This document shows positions 1 to 7,667 of a stretch of 64,000 bases of DNA, piece by piece. Numbering within the stretch: position 1 is the first letter of the stretch; every line of letters starts with the position of its first letter. Position numbers and translations under genes: made by a program. A model generated the notes under the pieces. It saw nothing but the letters and a program-made list of their open reading frames with translations. It had not been told where the DNA came from and ran no database searches. The stretch is from Pseudomonas rhodesiae (GTDB lineage Bacteria; Pseudomonadota; Gammaproteobacteria; Pseudomonadales; Pseudomonadaceae). The stretch covers positions 1-64,000 of the forward strand of contig NZ_VFEU01000006.1 in assembly GCF_007858255.1 (NCBI RefSeq). Reading direction: 5' to 3'.

Positions 1-12
1 GTAAGGACTCAA

Positions 13-102
13 TGTGGGAGGGGGCTTGCCCCCGATAGCGGTAGATCAGAAACAAAAATGCAAACTGACACTCCGCAATCGGGGGCAAGCCCCCTCCCAC
101 AG
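13..102. repeat. REPIN (inverted pair of REP sequences)
   Basis: Left arm TGTGGGAGGGGGCTTGCCCC at 13 and its inverted copy ending at 102 flank a variable centre. This is the commonest repeat of the window, found in many intergenic gaps and in no recognised gene. In Pseudomonas such paired REPs are non-autonomous elements moved by RAYT (Y1) transposases; no RAYT gene is present here. Confidence 0.85.
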
Positions 103-105
103 TAA

Positions 106-250
106 GGCTGTTCGATGTTGTTGCTGATAGCGGTGATCGAGCCCATGAAACAACGCTGAGCCTTGGTCATGTGAAATCAAAAGGTGGGAGGGGGCTGTTC
201 GATGCTGGTGCTGGCAGCGGTGATTGAGCCCATGAAACACCGCTGACTCC
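106..250. repeat. Diverged direct repeat between two REPINs
   Basis: A block of about 56 bp starting GGCTGTTCGATG at 106 recurs at 194, with the shared core GAGCCCATGAAACA and a few substitutions. A partial REP half (GGTGGGAGGGGGCT, about 184-197) lies at the junction. With the flanking REPINs this suggests a local duplication of a REPIN plus its flank, then partial loss. I see no gene in bases 1-366. Confidence 0.7.
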
Positions 251-269
251 ATGCCCTGTAAGGACTCAA

Positions 270-356
270 TGTGGGAGGGGGCTTGCCCCCGATGGCGGTG
301 TATCAGAAGCAAAAAGCAGACTGACACTCCGCAATCGGGGGCAAGCCCTGCCACAG
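270..356. repeat. REPIN
   Basis: Second REPIN of the left end. Both its flank (GTAAGGACTCAATG) and its centre closely match the element at 13-102. The right arm has lost a few bases (CAAGCCCTGCCACAG). It lies just after the 3' end of the leftward epimerase gene. Confidence 0.8.
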
Positions 357-366
357 TAAAGCGGTG

Positions 367-1515
367 TTAATCAGCGCTGAACTTGAACACGGTGTGTTGG
401 GTGTAGGTCTGCCCGGGGTTCAAGCGGGTCGAGGCAAACTTGGGCTGGTTCGGCGCATCGGGAAAGTGTTGGGTCTCCAGGGTAAACCCACTCCAGTGCA
501 GGTACGTCTTGCCGGCTTTGCCCTTCACCGAACCGTCGAGGAAGTTGCTGGTGTAGAACTGCACGCCCGGTTCGCTGGTGTACAGCTGCAAGCGCCGACC
601 GGATTCGGGGTCGTGGACTTCGGCAGCCAGTTGCTTGACGTCGCCTTGGGTGTCCAGGGCCCAGTTGAAGTCAAAGCCGCCTTGTTTCGGCTCGGCAAAC
701 TTGAGCTGCGGATGGTCTTCTTTGATGTGCTGACCGATAGGCGTCGGCTTGAGGAAATCCATCGGCGTGCCCTTGACCGGCGCCAGTTCACCGGTCGGAA
801 TCAACGTAGCATTCACCGGGGTGTAGTGGCTGGCATGCAAGGTCGCGACCTGCTTGAGGATATCGCCGTTGCCCGCGCCCGCGAGGTTGAAGTAGCTGTG
901 GTTGGTGAGGTTGAGCACCGTCGGTTTATCGGTGCTGGCTTTGTAGTCGATGTGCAGTTCGTTCTTGTCGTTGAGGCGGTAGGTGACCTCGGTGGTCAGG
1001 TTGCCGGGGAAGCCCATCTCACCGTCCTTGGACAGGTAACTCAGCTTCACGCCGACCGAATCTTTGTCCTTGACCGGCTCGGCTTTCCACACCTGCTTGT
1101 CGAAGCCCTGGGCGCCGCCATGCAGCGAGTTGGGGCCGTCGTTGAGGGGTACTTGGTAGCGTTTGCCGTCCAGTTCGAAAGCACCGCCGGCCAAGCGATT
1201 GCCGAAGCGTCCGATGGTGGCGCCGAAAAACGCGGTACCGCTCTGATAGCCTTGCACGTCGTCGAAGCCCAGCACCACGTCGTCGACCTTGCCGTGCTTG
1301 TCCGGCACTTTGAGCGACTGCAGCACGCCGCCGTAGGTGATCACCGTGGCTTGCATGCCGTGGCTGTTGCGCAGGATGTACTGTTCGACCGGCGTGCCGT
1401 CGTTGGTTTTACCGAAGGGTTTGTGCTCGCTGGACAAGCCGGCCGCCTGAACGCCGCCGCTGGCGATCAGCATCGACAGCGCCAGGCCGGAGAGCAGGTA
1501 TCGAGGGTGCTTCAT
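367..1515 (-). CDS. galM: Secreted aldose 1-epimerase (mutarotase)
   Basis: 382 aa. It interconverts alpha and beta anomers of aldoses such as galactose or arabinose. An N-terminal signal peptide (hydrophobic run about residues 10-22, cleavage near VQA-AG) indicates a periplasmic enzyme, unlike cytoplasmic GalM. Family hallmarks are TYGGVLQSLKVPD near residue 60, the histidine in NHSYFNLAG and the catalytic glutamate region YTSEPGVQFYTSN near the C-terminus. It is divergent from an SDR related to sugar 1-dehydrogenases across a 136-bp AT-rich gap, so the pair may supply and oxidise the correct anomer of one sugar. Which sugar cannot be read from the sequence. Confidence 0.9.
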   Translation of the reverse strand: MKHPRYLLSGLALSMLIASGGVQAAGLSSEHKPFGKTNDGTPVEQYILRNSHGMQATVITYGGVLQSLKVPDKHGKVDDVVLGFDDVQGYQSGTAFFGATIGRFGNRLAGGAFELDGKRYQVPLNDGPNSLHGGAQGFDKQVWKAEPVKDKDSVGVKLSYLSKDGEMGFPGNLTTEVTYRLNDKNELHIDYKASTDKPTVLNLTNHSYFNLAGAGNGDILKQVATLHASHYTPVNATLIPTGELAPVKGTPMDFLKPTPIGQHIKEDHPQLKFAEPKQGGFDFNWALDTQGDVKQLAAEVHDPESGRRLQLYTSEPGVQFYTSNFLDGSVKGKAGKTYLHWSGFTLETQHFPDAPNQPKFASTRLNPGQTYTQHTVFKFSAD

Positions 1516-1651
1516 GATCGAACTTCCTTTTGTTGTTTTGAGTGGAATAGTTCTACTAATAGCGATATTTTGTCGTTATGACAGCGAATTTATAGCCTTT
1601 AACCGTCGTTTCGTAAAATAAAATAAGACTAATTAAGCGAGGCATCACTGT
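1516..1651. promoter_or_regulatory. Divergent promoter region of galM and the SDR gene
   Basis: A 136-bp gap that is much more AT-rich than its surroundings, holding the promoters of two divergent genes. It contains TGTCGTTATGACA (an inverted TGTC/GACA pair) near 1573-1585, a possible operator. No regulator gene is adjacent. Confidence 0.45.
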
Positions 1652-2419
1652 ATGAGTACTGAGCACGCCGTTTACCCCGACCTCAAGGGCAAGACTGTAT
1701 TGGTGTCTGGGGGCGCCTCCGGGATCGGCGAATTCATGGTTCGCGCGTTTGCCGCCCAAGGTGCCAAGGTCGGTTTTGTGGATCGCGCGCAAAGCCAGGG
1801 CGAACGCCTGGCGGCGCTGTTGAGTTCACGCGGGGACGCGGTGGAGTTTGTCTGCTGCGACATTACCGACGAGATCGCCTACAAGGCCGCCATCGGCCGC
1901 TTCGAACAGTCCCTCGGCCCGATCACCGTGTTGGTCAACAACGCTGCCAACGATGTGCGTCACACCCTGGAAGAAGTTGACTCGGACACCTTCGACCGGC
2001 TTATCGCGGTCAACCTCAAGCACGCGTTTTTTGCGGCCAAGGCCGTGGTGCCGATGATGAAAAGCACCGGCAGCGGCTCGATTATCAACCTGGGTTCGGT
2101 GGGTTGGATGATGGCCTCCGCCGGCTACCCGGTGTACGCCGCCAGCAAAGCTGCCGCCCACGGCATGACCCGTGCCCTGGCCCGCGAGCTGGGCCCGGAC
2201 CGCATCCGCGTCAACACTCTGGTGCCGGGCTGGGTGATGACCGAAAAACAGCTGGCCATGTGGGTCGATGACGCCGCCAAGGACCTGATCGCGCGCAGCC
2301 AGTGCCTGCCCGGCAGCGTACTGCCGGAACATATCGCCAATATGGCGCTGTTCCTGGCCTCCGAAGCATCGGCGATGTGTTCGGCGCAGAACTTTATTGT
2401 CGATGGCGGCTGGGTCTGA
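1652..2419 (+). CDS. SDR-family dehydrogenase, sugar 1-dehydrogenase-like
   Basis: 255 aa, a classical short-chain dehydrogenase. It has the NAD(P) motif SGGASGIG near residue 20, NNAAND (usually NNAG) near residue 97, a serine in NLGSVGW and the catalytic YAASK. The start YPDLKGK, the segment ANDVRHTLEEV and the end FIVDGGWV resemble, from memory, Caulobacter-type D-xylose and related aldose dehydrogenases. The divergent secreted mutarotase supports a role in oxidising an aldose to a lactone. The substrate could be xylose, arabinose, galactose or fucose. Confidence 0.8.
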   Translation: MSTEHAVYPDLKGKTVLVSGGASGIGEFMVRAFAAQGAKVGFVDRAQSQGERLAALLSSRGDAVEFVCCDITDEIAYKAAIGRFEQSLGPITVLVNNAANDVRHTLEEVDSDTFDRLIAVNLKHAFFAAKAVVPMMKSTGSGSIINLGSVGWMMASAGYPVYAASKAAAHGMTRALARELGPDRIRVNTLVPGWVMTEKQLAMWVDDAAKDLIARSQCLPGSVLPEHIANMALFLASEASAMCSAQNFIVDGGWV

Positions 2420-2452
2420 GCCGAACACTGCAGTTCAGACAACCCAGATCAA

Positions 2453-2542
2453 TGTGGGAGGGGGCTTGCCCCCGATGAAGATGGGTCAGCTAATGCATCA
2501 GTGACTGACCCACTGCCATCGGGGGCCAGCCCCTTCTCACAT
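2453..2542. repeat. REPIN
   Basis: Inverted REP pair between the convergent 3' ends of the SDR and GST genes. The right arm carries substitutions (GGCCAGCCCCTTCTCACA). Confidence 0.8.
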
Positions 2543-2556
2543 TTGAACTGCGGCGC

Positions 2557-3153
2557 TTAGGCGATCGGGTAACGCTTGAACGCCGGATGCTGCTCCAGCC
2601 GCTCGGCATGCCGTTGCAGGTTGGGAAACGCATCGGCCTTGACCACCGACGCCACAGTGAACTGACTGAACGACCAGGCAACGGCGGCTGTAATCGACGC
2701 CTGGGTCAGCGCTTCGCTGTCGTCCAACTGCTTGTTTAGCAACCCATAGGCTGCGAGCAACTGCCCACTGACGCGTTCGAGCCACGGCGCGTGCAGCTTC
2801 TCGGCCGGGCGCAGGTTGTGCTCATAAACGATCTGCACGCTTTTCTCACAAGCTGCCAGGGCCAAGCCAAGGACGTGCAGGTCGCGGGCAAGTGCGCCAG
2901 GCGGCTGGGGCAACAACTTCCTGTCAGCCGGGGCCAGGGTTTCGAGGTATTCCAGGATCAGGCTGGAGTCCATCAACACCGTGCCATCGTCCAGCACCAG
3001 GGTCGGGGCCTTGACCACCGGATTGATCTGCGCAAATTCGTCGAAGGTGCGGAACACGGACAAGGGCTCATGCACGAAATCCACCCCGTACAGATCCAGA
3101 GAAATGGCGACGCGGCGTACGTAGGGCGAGTCGAGCATACCGATCAGTTTCAT
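2557..3153 (-). CDS. Glutathione S-transferase
   Basis: 198 aa from the ATG at 3153; a longer reading to 3249 lacks family similarity at its N-terminus. The thioredoxin-like N-domain starts MKLIGMLDSPYVRRVAISL. It has the cis-proline segment NPVVKAPTLVLDDG and the glutathione-binding MDSSLILEYLE, then an all-helical C-domain with NLQRHAERLEQHPAFKR. It probably conjugates glutathione to electrophiles in the cytoplasm. It runs in the same direction as the AraC gene behind it, 99 bp away. Substrate unknown. Confidence 0.88.
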   Translation of the reverse strand: MKLIGMLDSPYVRRVAISLDLYGVDFVHEPLSVFRTFDEFAQINPVVKAPTLVLDDGTVLMDSSLILEYLETLAPADRKLLPQPPGALARDLHVLGLALAACEKSVQIVYEHNLRPAEKLHAPWLERVSGQLLAAYGLLNKQLDDSEALTQASITAAVAWSFSQFTVASVVKADAFPNLQRHAERLEQHPAFKRYPIA

Positions 3154-3252
3154 GAAGCCTCCATTGCTGTCAGGGTGATGGGTTTGGAGATTAAGGTTCC
3201 TCGGTCGCACCGCGCAATGCTTGCATGGCTCAGTCGGTCGACGAGGCATGCC

Positions 3253-4251
3253 TTATGCCGGGCTTCTGAAACCTTGGCGGCTGGCGCCCGGCGGTTGCCC
3301 GGTGATGCGTTTGTAGGCGCGACTGAAAGCGGCCTGTGAGGTATACCCCAGGCGGTACGCCACCTCTTCGATGGGCAGGCGCTCCAGGGTCAACCATTGA
3401 CTGGCCAGGCGCATGCGCAGTTCGGTTACGTAACGCAGCGGTGGCACCCCCAGGGTGGCTTGGAAACGGTCCGCGAACACCGAGCGCGAGGTATGACAGT
3501 GCGCCGCCAGCTCGGCCACGCTCCAGTCGCGGCCCGGTTGCTGGTGCAGGGCGAGCAGGGCGCCCGCCAGGCGGTTGTCGCGCAAGGCGGCTGCCAGGCC
3601 CGACGCATTGGCGCACGCACATTCGACCCAACCGCGCACGATCATCGCTGCCACCACATCGGCCAGACGCGCCAGGATGCCGGCATAGCCGATGCGGGCG
3701 CTGGAAACTTCGCGCTCCATCACTGCCAGGATCGGCATCAGGCCGGGGTAACGCTGGCCGCCGGCGTCGATCAGCATCAAGGCCGGCATCAGGTTGCCCA
3801 GGCCCTGGATGCTGTCGAGTTCGAACTCCATGCAGGCGCTGAACAGCAGGGTATTGGCAGGCTCATCGGGTGAGGCGTTGACGGCACACACGGTATCGCC
3901 CAGCGACGCTGCGTCGAAGCTGGCGATGTCCTGCACGGGGGCATCCGGTTGGGATGACAGCGCATGCGCGCCACCGTGGGCGATAAACACCGCATTTCCC
4001 GCCGACAGTTCAAAGAGGCTGCCGTCCTCCATTCGCAAGGTCGCGCAGCCGGCAGCCAGGAAATGGAAATACGCATGACCCGGTTTAGCCGCAAAGCCGA
4101 TACCGAACACCGGCCCGGCCTGGATGCGCCGGTATTGCACGCCGCGCAGGCGCATGCTGCGCAGCAGTTCGTTGATCAGTTCGGAAGACAGCGTGAACGC
4201 GGTGTCGGTTGGCATCGGGGTTTCGGTCAAAAAGTTAAGGGTTTGAATCAT
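3253..4251 (-). CDS. AraC-family regulator with cupin sensor domain
   Basis: 332 aa. The N-terminal half is a cupin-like sensor of the Cupin_6 type (FHFLAAGCATLRMEDGSLFELSAGN), and the C-terminal about 100 residues carry the double helix-turn-helix of AraC proteins (WSVAELAAHCHTSRSVFADRF and IEEVAYRLGYTSQAAFSRAYK). It is divergent from a NepI-like efflux pump over 61 bp, the usual layout of a local regulator and its target. Start at 4251 chosen; an in-frame ATG at 4215 lacks a ribosome binding site. Confidence 0.88.
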   Translation of the reverse strand: MIQTLNFLTETPMPTDTAFTLSSELINELLRSMRLRGVQYRRIQAGPVFGIGFAAKPGHAYFHFLAAGCATLRMEDGSLFELSAGNAVFIAHGGAHALSSQPDAPVQDIASFDAASLGDTVCAVNASPDEPANTLLFSACMEFELDSIQGLGNLMPALMLIDAGGQRYPGLMPILAVMEREVSSARIGYAGILARLADVVAAMIVRGWVECACANASGLAAALRDNRLAGALLALHQQPGRDWSVAELAAHCHTSRSVFADRFQATLGVPPLRYVTELRMRLASQWLTLERLPIEEVAYRLGYTSQAAFSRAYKRITGQPPGASRQGFRSPA

Positions 4252-4312
4252 AGATCATCCAGATGGCGATACCTAGACTGATCGTCTCGCTAAAGCCTGA
4301 GGATGTCTTGTG

Positions 4313-5548
4313 ATGAATGATTGTGTGTCCTACGCCCCTGTCAATTGCGGGGTTGAACCGAGCACTCCGGCCTGGATGGCGGTGTTTTCCCTGGCGATGG
4401 GGGTGTTCGGCCTGCTCACGGCCGAATACCTGCCGGCCAGCCTGCTGACGCCGATGGCCCTGGATTTGGGCGTGTCGGAAGCGTTGGCCGGCCAAGCGGT
4501 CACGGTCACGGCGGTGGTGGCTTTGTTCGCGGGGTTGCTGGTGCCCGGCCTGACGCGTGGCATCGACCGGCGCCTGGTGCTGTTGGGGTTCTCCACGCTG
4601 ATGATTGCGTCCAACCTGCTGGTGGCGTTCTCGTCCAGCCTGGTGGTGCTGTTGTTGATGCGCATCCTGCTGGGTATTGCCCTCGGCGGGTTCTGGAGCA
4701 TGGCGGCGGCCGTGGCGATGCGCCTGGTGCCGGCCGCGTCGCTGCCGCGCGCCCTGTCGATCATCTTCAGCGGCATTGCGGTGGGCACCGTCGTCGCCGT
4801 TCCGCTGGGCAGCTATCTTGGCGGTCTGTATGGCTGGCGCAGCGCATTTATCGCGGCTGCGGCTGTGGGGGTGGTCACCCTGGCGTTCCAGTTCATCACG
4901 CTGCCACGCCTGGCCCCCAATGGCACGGCGCGCTTGCGCACAGTGTTGGAGGTGCTGTTGCGCCCGGGCATCGCCATCGGCATGTTCGGCTGTGTGCTGG
5001 TGCATACCGCACATTTTGCGCTGTTCACCTATATCCGACCGTTTCTGGAAAGCACCACAGGCGTCGGGACCCAGGGCCTGGCGCTGATGTTGCTGGGGTT
5101 CGGCGCGGCGAATTTCGTCGGTACGCTGCTGGCCGGCGGGTTGCTGGTACGTAACCCGCGCGGCACGTTGGTGCTGATGCCGGTATTGGTGGGGGTTGCG
5201 GCGTTGGCCCTGGTGTTGCTGCCCGCGTCATTGCCTGGTCAAGCGATGCTGCTGGCGCTGTGGGGGATGGCCTTCGGTGGTGTGCCAGTGGCGTGGTCGA
5301 ACTGGGTGGCCCGTGCGGTTCCCGATCAGGCGGAAAGTGCCGGTGGCATGGTAGTGGCGTCGGTGCAATCGGCAATCGCGGCGGGCGCCGCTGGCGGGGG
5401 CGCAATGTTCAGTGTCACGGGTATCGGCGGCGTATTTCTGGGCGCGGGTATTTTGATGTTACTGGCCGCATTGTTGATCGCACTGCGTGTGCGGGTGCCC
5501 GTGCATAACGCGCAGGGGAGTGTGACGCACCCCCGGTCTTTGGTTTAG
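4313..5548 (+). CDS. MFS efflux transporter, NepI-like
   Basis: 411 aa with twelve predicted membrane segments. From memory the sequence is close to E. coli NepI (purine ribonucleoside efflux). The shared segments are LPASLLTPMALDLGVSE, GQAVTVTAVVALFA, ALGGFWSMAAAVAMRLVP and the late PVAWSNWVARAVPDQAESAGG. ATG 4313 sits 8 nt from GAGGA; an in-frame GTG at 4310 is the alternative. Drug:proton antiporters of this subfamily export small molecules from the cytoplasm. Control by the divergent AraC protein is inferred. Confidence 0.82.
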   Translation: MNDCVSYAPVNCGVEPSTPAWMAVFSLAMGVFGLLTAEYLPASLLTPMALDLGVSEALAGQAVTVTAVVALFAGLLVPGLTRGIDRRLVLLGFSTLMIASNLLVAFSSSLVVLLLMRILLGIALGGFWSMAAAVAMRLVPAASLPRALSIIFSGIAVGTVVAVPLGSYLGGLYGWRSAFIAAAAVGVVTLAFQFITLPRLAPNGTARLRTVLEVLLRPGIAIGMFGCVLVHTAHFALFTYIRPFLESTTGVGTQGLALMLLGFGAANFVGTLLAGGLLVRNPRGTLVLMPVLVGVAALALVLLPASLPGQAMLLALWGMAFGGVPVAWSNWVARAVPDQAESAGGMVVASVQSAIAAGAAGGGAMFSVTGIGGVFLGAGILMLLAALLIALRVRVPVHNAQGSVTHPRSLV

Positions 5549-5592
5549 TCTGACGCGCTCAGTTGATAGCCAATGCCTCTGGAGCCGTAAGC

Positions 5593-6420
5593 ATGACCGA
5601 CTACGTACCCCCTAAAGTCTGGACCTGGGACACCGAAAGCGGCGGCACCTTCGCCAGTATCAATCGGCCGATTGCCGGCGCGACCCATGACAAGGCACTG
5701 CCGGTGGGCAAGCACCCGCTGCAGTTGTATTCCCTGGCCACGCCCAATGGGCAGAAGGTCACCATCCTGCTGGAAGAGTTGCTGGCCCTGGGGCACAGCG
5801 GTGCGGAATACGACGCCTGGCTGATCAAGATCGGTGACGGCGATCAGTTCGGCAGTGGCTTTGTCGAGGTCAACCCCAATTCCAAGATCCCGGCGCTGAT
5901 GGACCGCAGCGGCCCTGAGCCGATTCGCGTGTTCGAGTCCGGCGCGATCCTGCAGTACCTGGCCGAGAAATTCGGCGCGTTCTTTCCCACTGAGCCTGCG
6001 GCGCGGGCTGAATGCCTGTCGTGGTTGTTCTGGCAGATGGGCAGCGCGCCGTACCTGGGCGGTGGCTTCGGGCATTTCTATGCCTATGCGCCGAGCAAGA
6101 TGGAGTACCCGATCAACCGTTTCGCCATGGAAACCAAGCGTCAACTGGACGTGCTCGACAAGCGCCTGGCGGTGAGCGAGTACATCGCCGGCGATCAATA
6201 CACCATCGCCGATATCGCCATTTGGCCTTGGTATGGCGGATTGGTGAAAGGTCGTCTGTATGAGGCAGCGGAGTTTCTGTCGGTGCATGAATACAAACAT
6301 GTGCTGCGTTGGGCGGACGCCATTGATGCGCGCCCGGCGGTGCAACGTGGGCGGCGGGTGAATCGGGTCTCTGGCGATGCACAATTGCCCGAACGCCATG
6401 ACGCGAGCGACTTGGACTGA
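5593..6420 (+). CDS. yghU: Glutathione-dependent disulfide-bond oxidoreductase YghU
   Basis: 275 aa from ATG 5593; the TTG-started extension to 5563 is not needed. It is nearly collinear with E. coli YghU from the start (YVPPKVWTWDTESGGTFASI) to the end (NRV...ERHDASD). Nu-class GST-fold enzymes bind two glutathione molecules and reduce disulfides or organic peroxides rather than conjugating xenobiotics. The thioredoxin-like part has LPVGKHPLQLYSLATPNGQK and NPNSKIPALMDRSG; the helical domain has YTIADIAIWPWYGGL. It appears to be a single gene, followed at once by a strong hairpin. Confidence 0.92.
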   Translation: MTDYVPPKVWTWDTESGGTFASINRPIAGATHDKALPVGKHPLQLYSLATPNGQKVTILLEELLALGHSGAEYDAWLIKIGDGDQFGSGFVEVNPNSKIPALMDRSGPEPIRVFESGAILQYLAEKFGAFFPTEPAARAECLSWLFWQMGSAPYLGGGFGHFYAYAPSKMEYPINRFAMETKRQLDVLDKRLAVSEYIAGDQYTIADIAIWPWYGGLVKGRLYEAAEFLSVHEYKHVLRWADAIDARPAVQRGRRVNRVSGDAQLPERHDASDLD

Positions 6421-6428
6421 CGGCCAAC

Positions 6429-6457
6429 ACGGTAGGAGGGCAAGCCCCTCCTACCGT
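6429..6457. terminator. Perfect 11-bp hairpin after yghU
   Basis: ACGGTAGGAGG (6429-6439) and CCTCCTACCGT (6447-6457) form an 11-bp stem with a 7-nt loop, 8 nt after the yghU stop. It is a compact variant of the local REP core and has no T-tract, so it may act as an mRNA-stabilising hairpin rather than an intrinsic terminator. Confidence 0.5.
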
Positions 6458-6466
6458 TACCGGGGC

Positions 6467-6619
6467 CAGGACCTGAGCAGCCACGAAAGGCACGCCATCG
6501 TCGCCGCTCTCAAAAGCCCCGGCGGCAACATCCGCCTGGCCGCCCGGCAACTGTACGTGTCCCGGGGCGGGCTGTACAACAAGATGAGTCGGTTCGGGCT
6601 GAATGCTGCAGATTTTTTT
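6467..6619 (+). pseudogene. Relic of a sigma54-activator C-terminus (Fis-type HTH)
   Basis: About 51 codons match the end of AcoR/SfnR-type enhancer-binding proteins: a helical stretch starting LSSHERHAIVAAL, then GGNIRLAARQLYVSR and GGLYNKMSRFGL. There is no AAA+ domain upstream in any frame and no start codon with a ribosome binding site at the fragment's beginning; the 5' side is the REP-like hairpin at 6429-6457 and the reading runs out into a REP at 6631. I read it as the truncated 3' end of a lost regulator gene. A tiny expressed Fis-like protein cannot be excluded. Confidence 0.6.
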
Positions 6620-6630
6620 GCGGTGCATAA

Positions 6631-6963
6631 ATGTGGGAGGGGGCTTGCCCCCGATAGCCGTAGGTACCTACACAACGTTGGCTCAACGCTAAAAGCGCGG
6701 CGGATAGGGCTGTCGTGGTGAGCGGGCTTGTCCCGCGCTGGGCTGCGCAGCAGCCCCAAAACCAGCCTCTACAGAGTGTCTGATACACCGCGATCTTCTT
6801 GACTGGGGCTGCTGCGCAGCCCAGCGCGGGACAAGCCCGCTCGCCACAGGGAGATTTGTCAGGGTCTGAAAGGTTGCGTAGATACCCTTGCCCCGATAGC
6901 GGAGTGTCAGTTGACATCTACTTACCTGATCCACCGCCATCGGGGGCAAGCCCCCTCCCACAT
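6631..6963. repeat. REP pair with a second REPIN type nested inside
   Basis: An outer REP (TGTGGGAGGGGGCTTGCCCC) at about 6632 and its inverted copy ending at about 6962 are 330 bp apart rather than the usual 90. Between them lies a different inverted pair, 6715-6848, with arms GTGGTGAGCGGGCTTGTCCC and TGCGCAGCCCAGCGCGGGAC. The second family appears to have inserted into or beside a resident REPIN. The interval holds no other gene. Confidence 0.75.
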
Positions 6964-6966
6964 TTT

Positions 6967-7263
6967 CTAACCGCATTTCAGGCAGTTGATGGAGCGATCC
7001 ACAGTGGTTTTGGCAATTTCCAGCAAATGCCACACCGCCAAGATCTTCGCCCGCTCCGGGCTTTCCAGTTGCTCCCCACAATCCAACGCAGTCGCCGACG
7101 CACTGTCGAGCAAACTGGCGGTGTAGAGCAGGGCATCTTCAAAACTCAGGTCTTCGTTGACGGAGTGGATGCCTTGGGTGGGGAGATAGTGATCGATGGC
7201 GCGGTTGAAGGCGGCGCGGTCTTTGGCGGGATCGAAGGGTGGGTCGGGTACGACTTTATTCAT
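6967..7263 (-). CDS. DUF6124-family protein (Pseudomonas-specific)
   Basis: 98 aa. It has the layout I remember for the DUF6124 (formerly DUF3077-like) proteins of pseudomonads: a basic and proline-rich start (MNKVVPDPPFDP), a middle helix with AIDHYL, then helices containing SFEDALLYTASLLDSASATA, a Glu/Arg linker and a C-terminal helix (VDRSINCLKCG). No signal peptide, membrane segment or catalytic motif. Function unknown. The ribosome binding site AGGAG (7271-7275, 7 nt from ATG) is embedded in repeated pairing boxes of the structured leader. Confidence 0.75.
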   Translation of the reverse strand: MNKVVPDPPFDPAKDRAAFNRAIDHYLPTQGIHSVNEDLSFEDALLYTASLLDSASATALDCGEQLESPERAKILAVWHLLEIAKTTVDRSINCLKCG

Positions 7264-7440
7264 TGTGCAACTCCTATTGAGCTAAGGAGCTACCGCCAAC
7301 GCTGCTAAACGAGGGTGGCAGCTGTACGCGGGTTAGCAGACCGGTCAATAGGAAAACCAGCGCACCCGAAGGTGCCCCGCGCACAGCCACCATAAACGCA
7401 GATGTGAACCGTGTGCCTATTGACGTCAGGCTGCTAAACC
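7264..7440 (-). promoter_or_regulatory. Structured mRNA leader with mutually exclusive pairings (candidate RNA switch)
   Basis: Read on the minus strand, the leader holds two boxes, TTTAGCAG and GTCAATAGG, upstream (7438-7431 and 7424-7416). Their complements lie in the middle (CCTATTGAC 7352-7344, CTGCTAA 7339-7333). Both boxes recur downstream in the same order: TTTAGCAG at 7309-7302, and TCAATAGG at 7280-7273 overlapping the Shine-Dalgarno AGGAG. The middle can therefore pair with the upstream pair, leaving the SD free, or with the downstream pair, hiding it. A TTCG-capped hairpin (GCACC/GGTGC, 7375-7362) sits in the centre, and a local CTCCT (7289-7285) can also pair with AGGAG. No known riboswitch class was recognised. 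Confidence 0.65.
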
Positions 7441-7530
7441 CGATCACTGATGAGCAGTGACGGACCGCAGACTAGCCACCGATTCCAGCAGGCACAAGGC
7501 GGCCAGGATTGTCTAGGAAACGTCCTGCAA

Positions 7531-7559
7531 TTAAAAGGGACCGGCCTTGCTGGCCCTTT
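7531..7559 (-). terminator. Probable terminator downstream of uppP
   Basis: On the minus strand AAAGGG (7559-7554) and CCCTTT (7539-7534) bracket a GC-rich inner part (GGCC/GGCC) and are followed by TTTTAATT. This is a plausible intrinsic terminator for leftward transcription from uppP, insulating the DUF6124 gene. The rest of 7441-7605 holds a small hairpin (TCACTG/CAGTGA, 7444-7460) and no gene. Confidence 0.5.
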
Positions 7560-7605
7560 ACAAACCATGACAAAACGCCAGCTGCCAACAATGAAACGCA
7601 GTCGA

Positions 7606-7635
7606 TGTGGGAGGGGGGCAAGCCCCCTCCCACAT
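7606..7635. repeat. Compact REP palindrome
   Basis: Two REP arms fused without a centre: TGTGGGAGGGG followed almost at once by CCCCCTCCCACA. It is a strong hairpin 33 bp from the uppP stop and may protect that mRNA's 3' end. Confidence 0.7.
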
Positions 7636-7667
7636 AAGATTTATGCCGGGTTGAGACGGGTGTTATA

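Noticed and set aside
13..356. Possible CRISPR array (regular repeats at the left end)
   Set aside because: The repeats are inverted REP pairs with conserved, not unique, spacers; no cas genes are present.
364..1581. Long open frame on the plus strand opposite the epimerase gene
   Set aside because: It is the antisense of a clear family member in GC-rich DNA; its translation shows no domain and no proper ribosome binding site.
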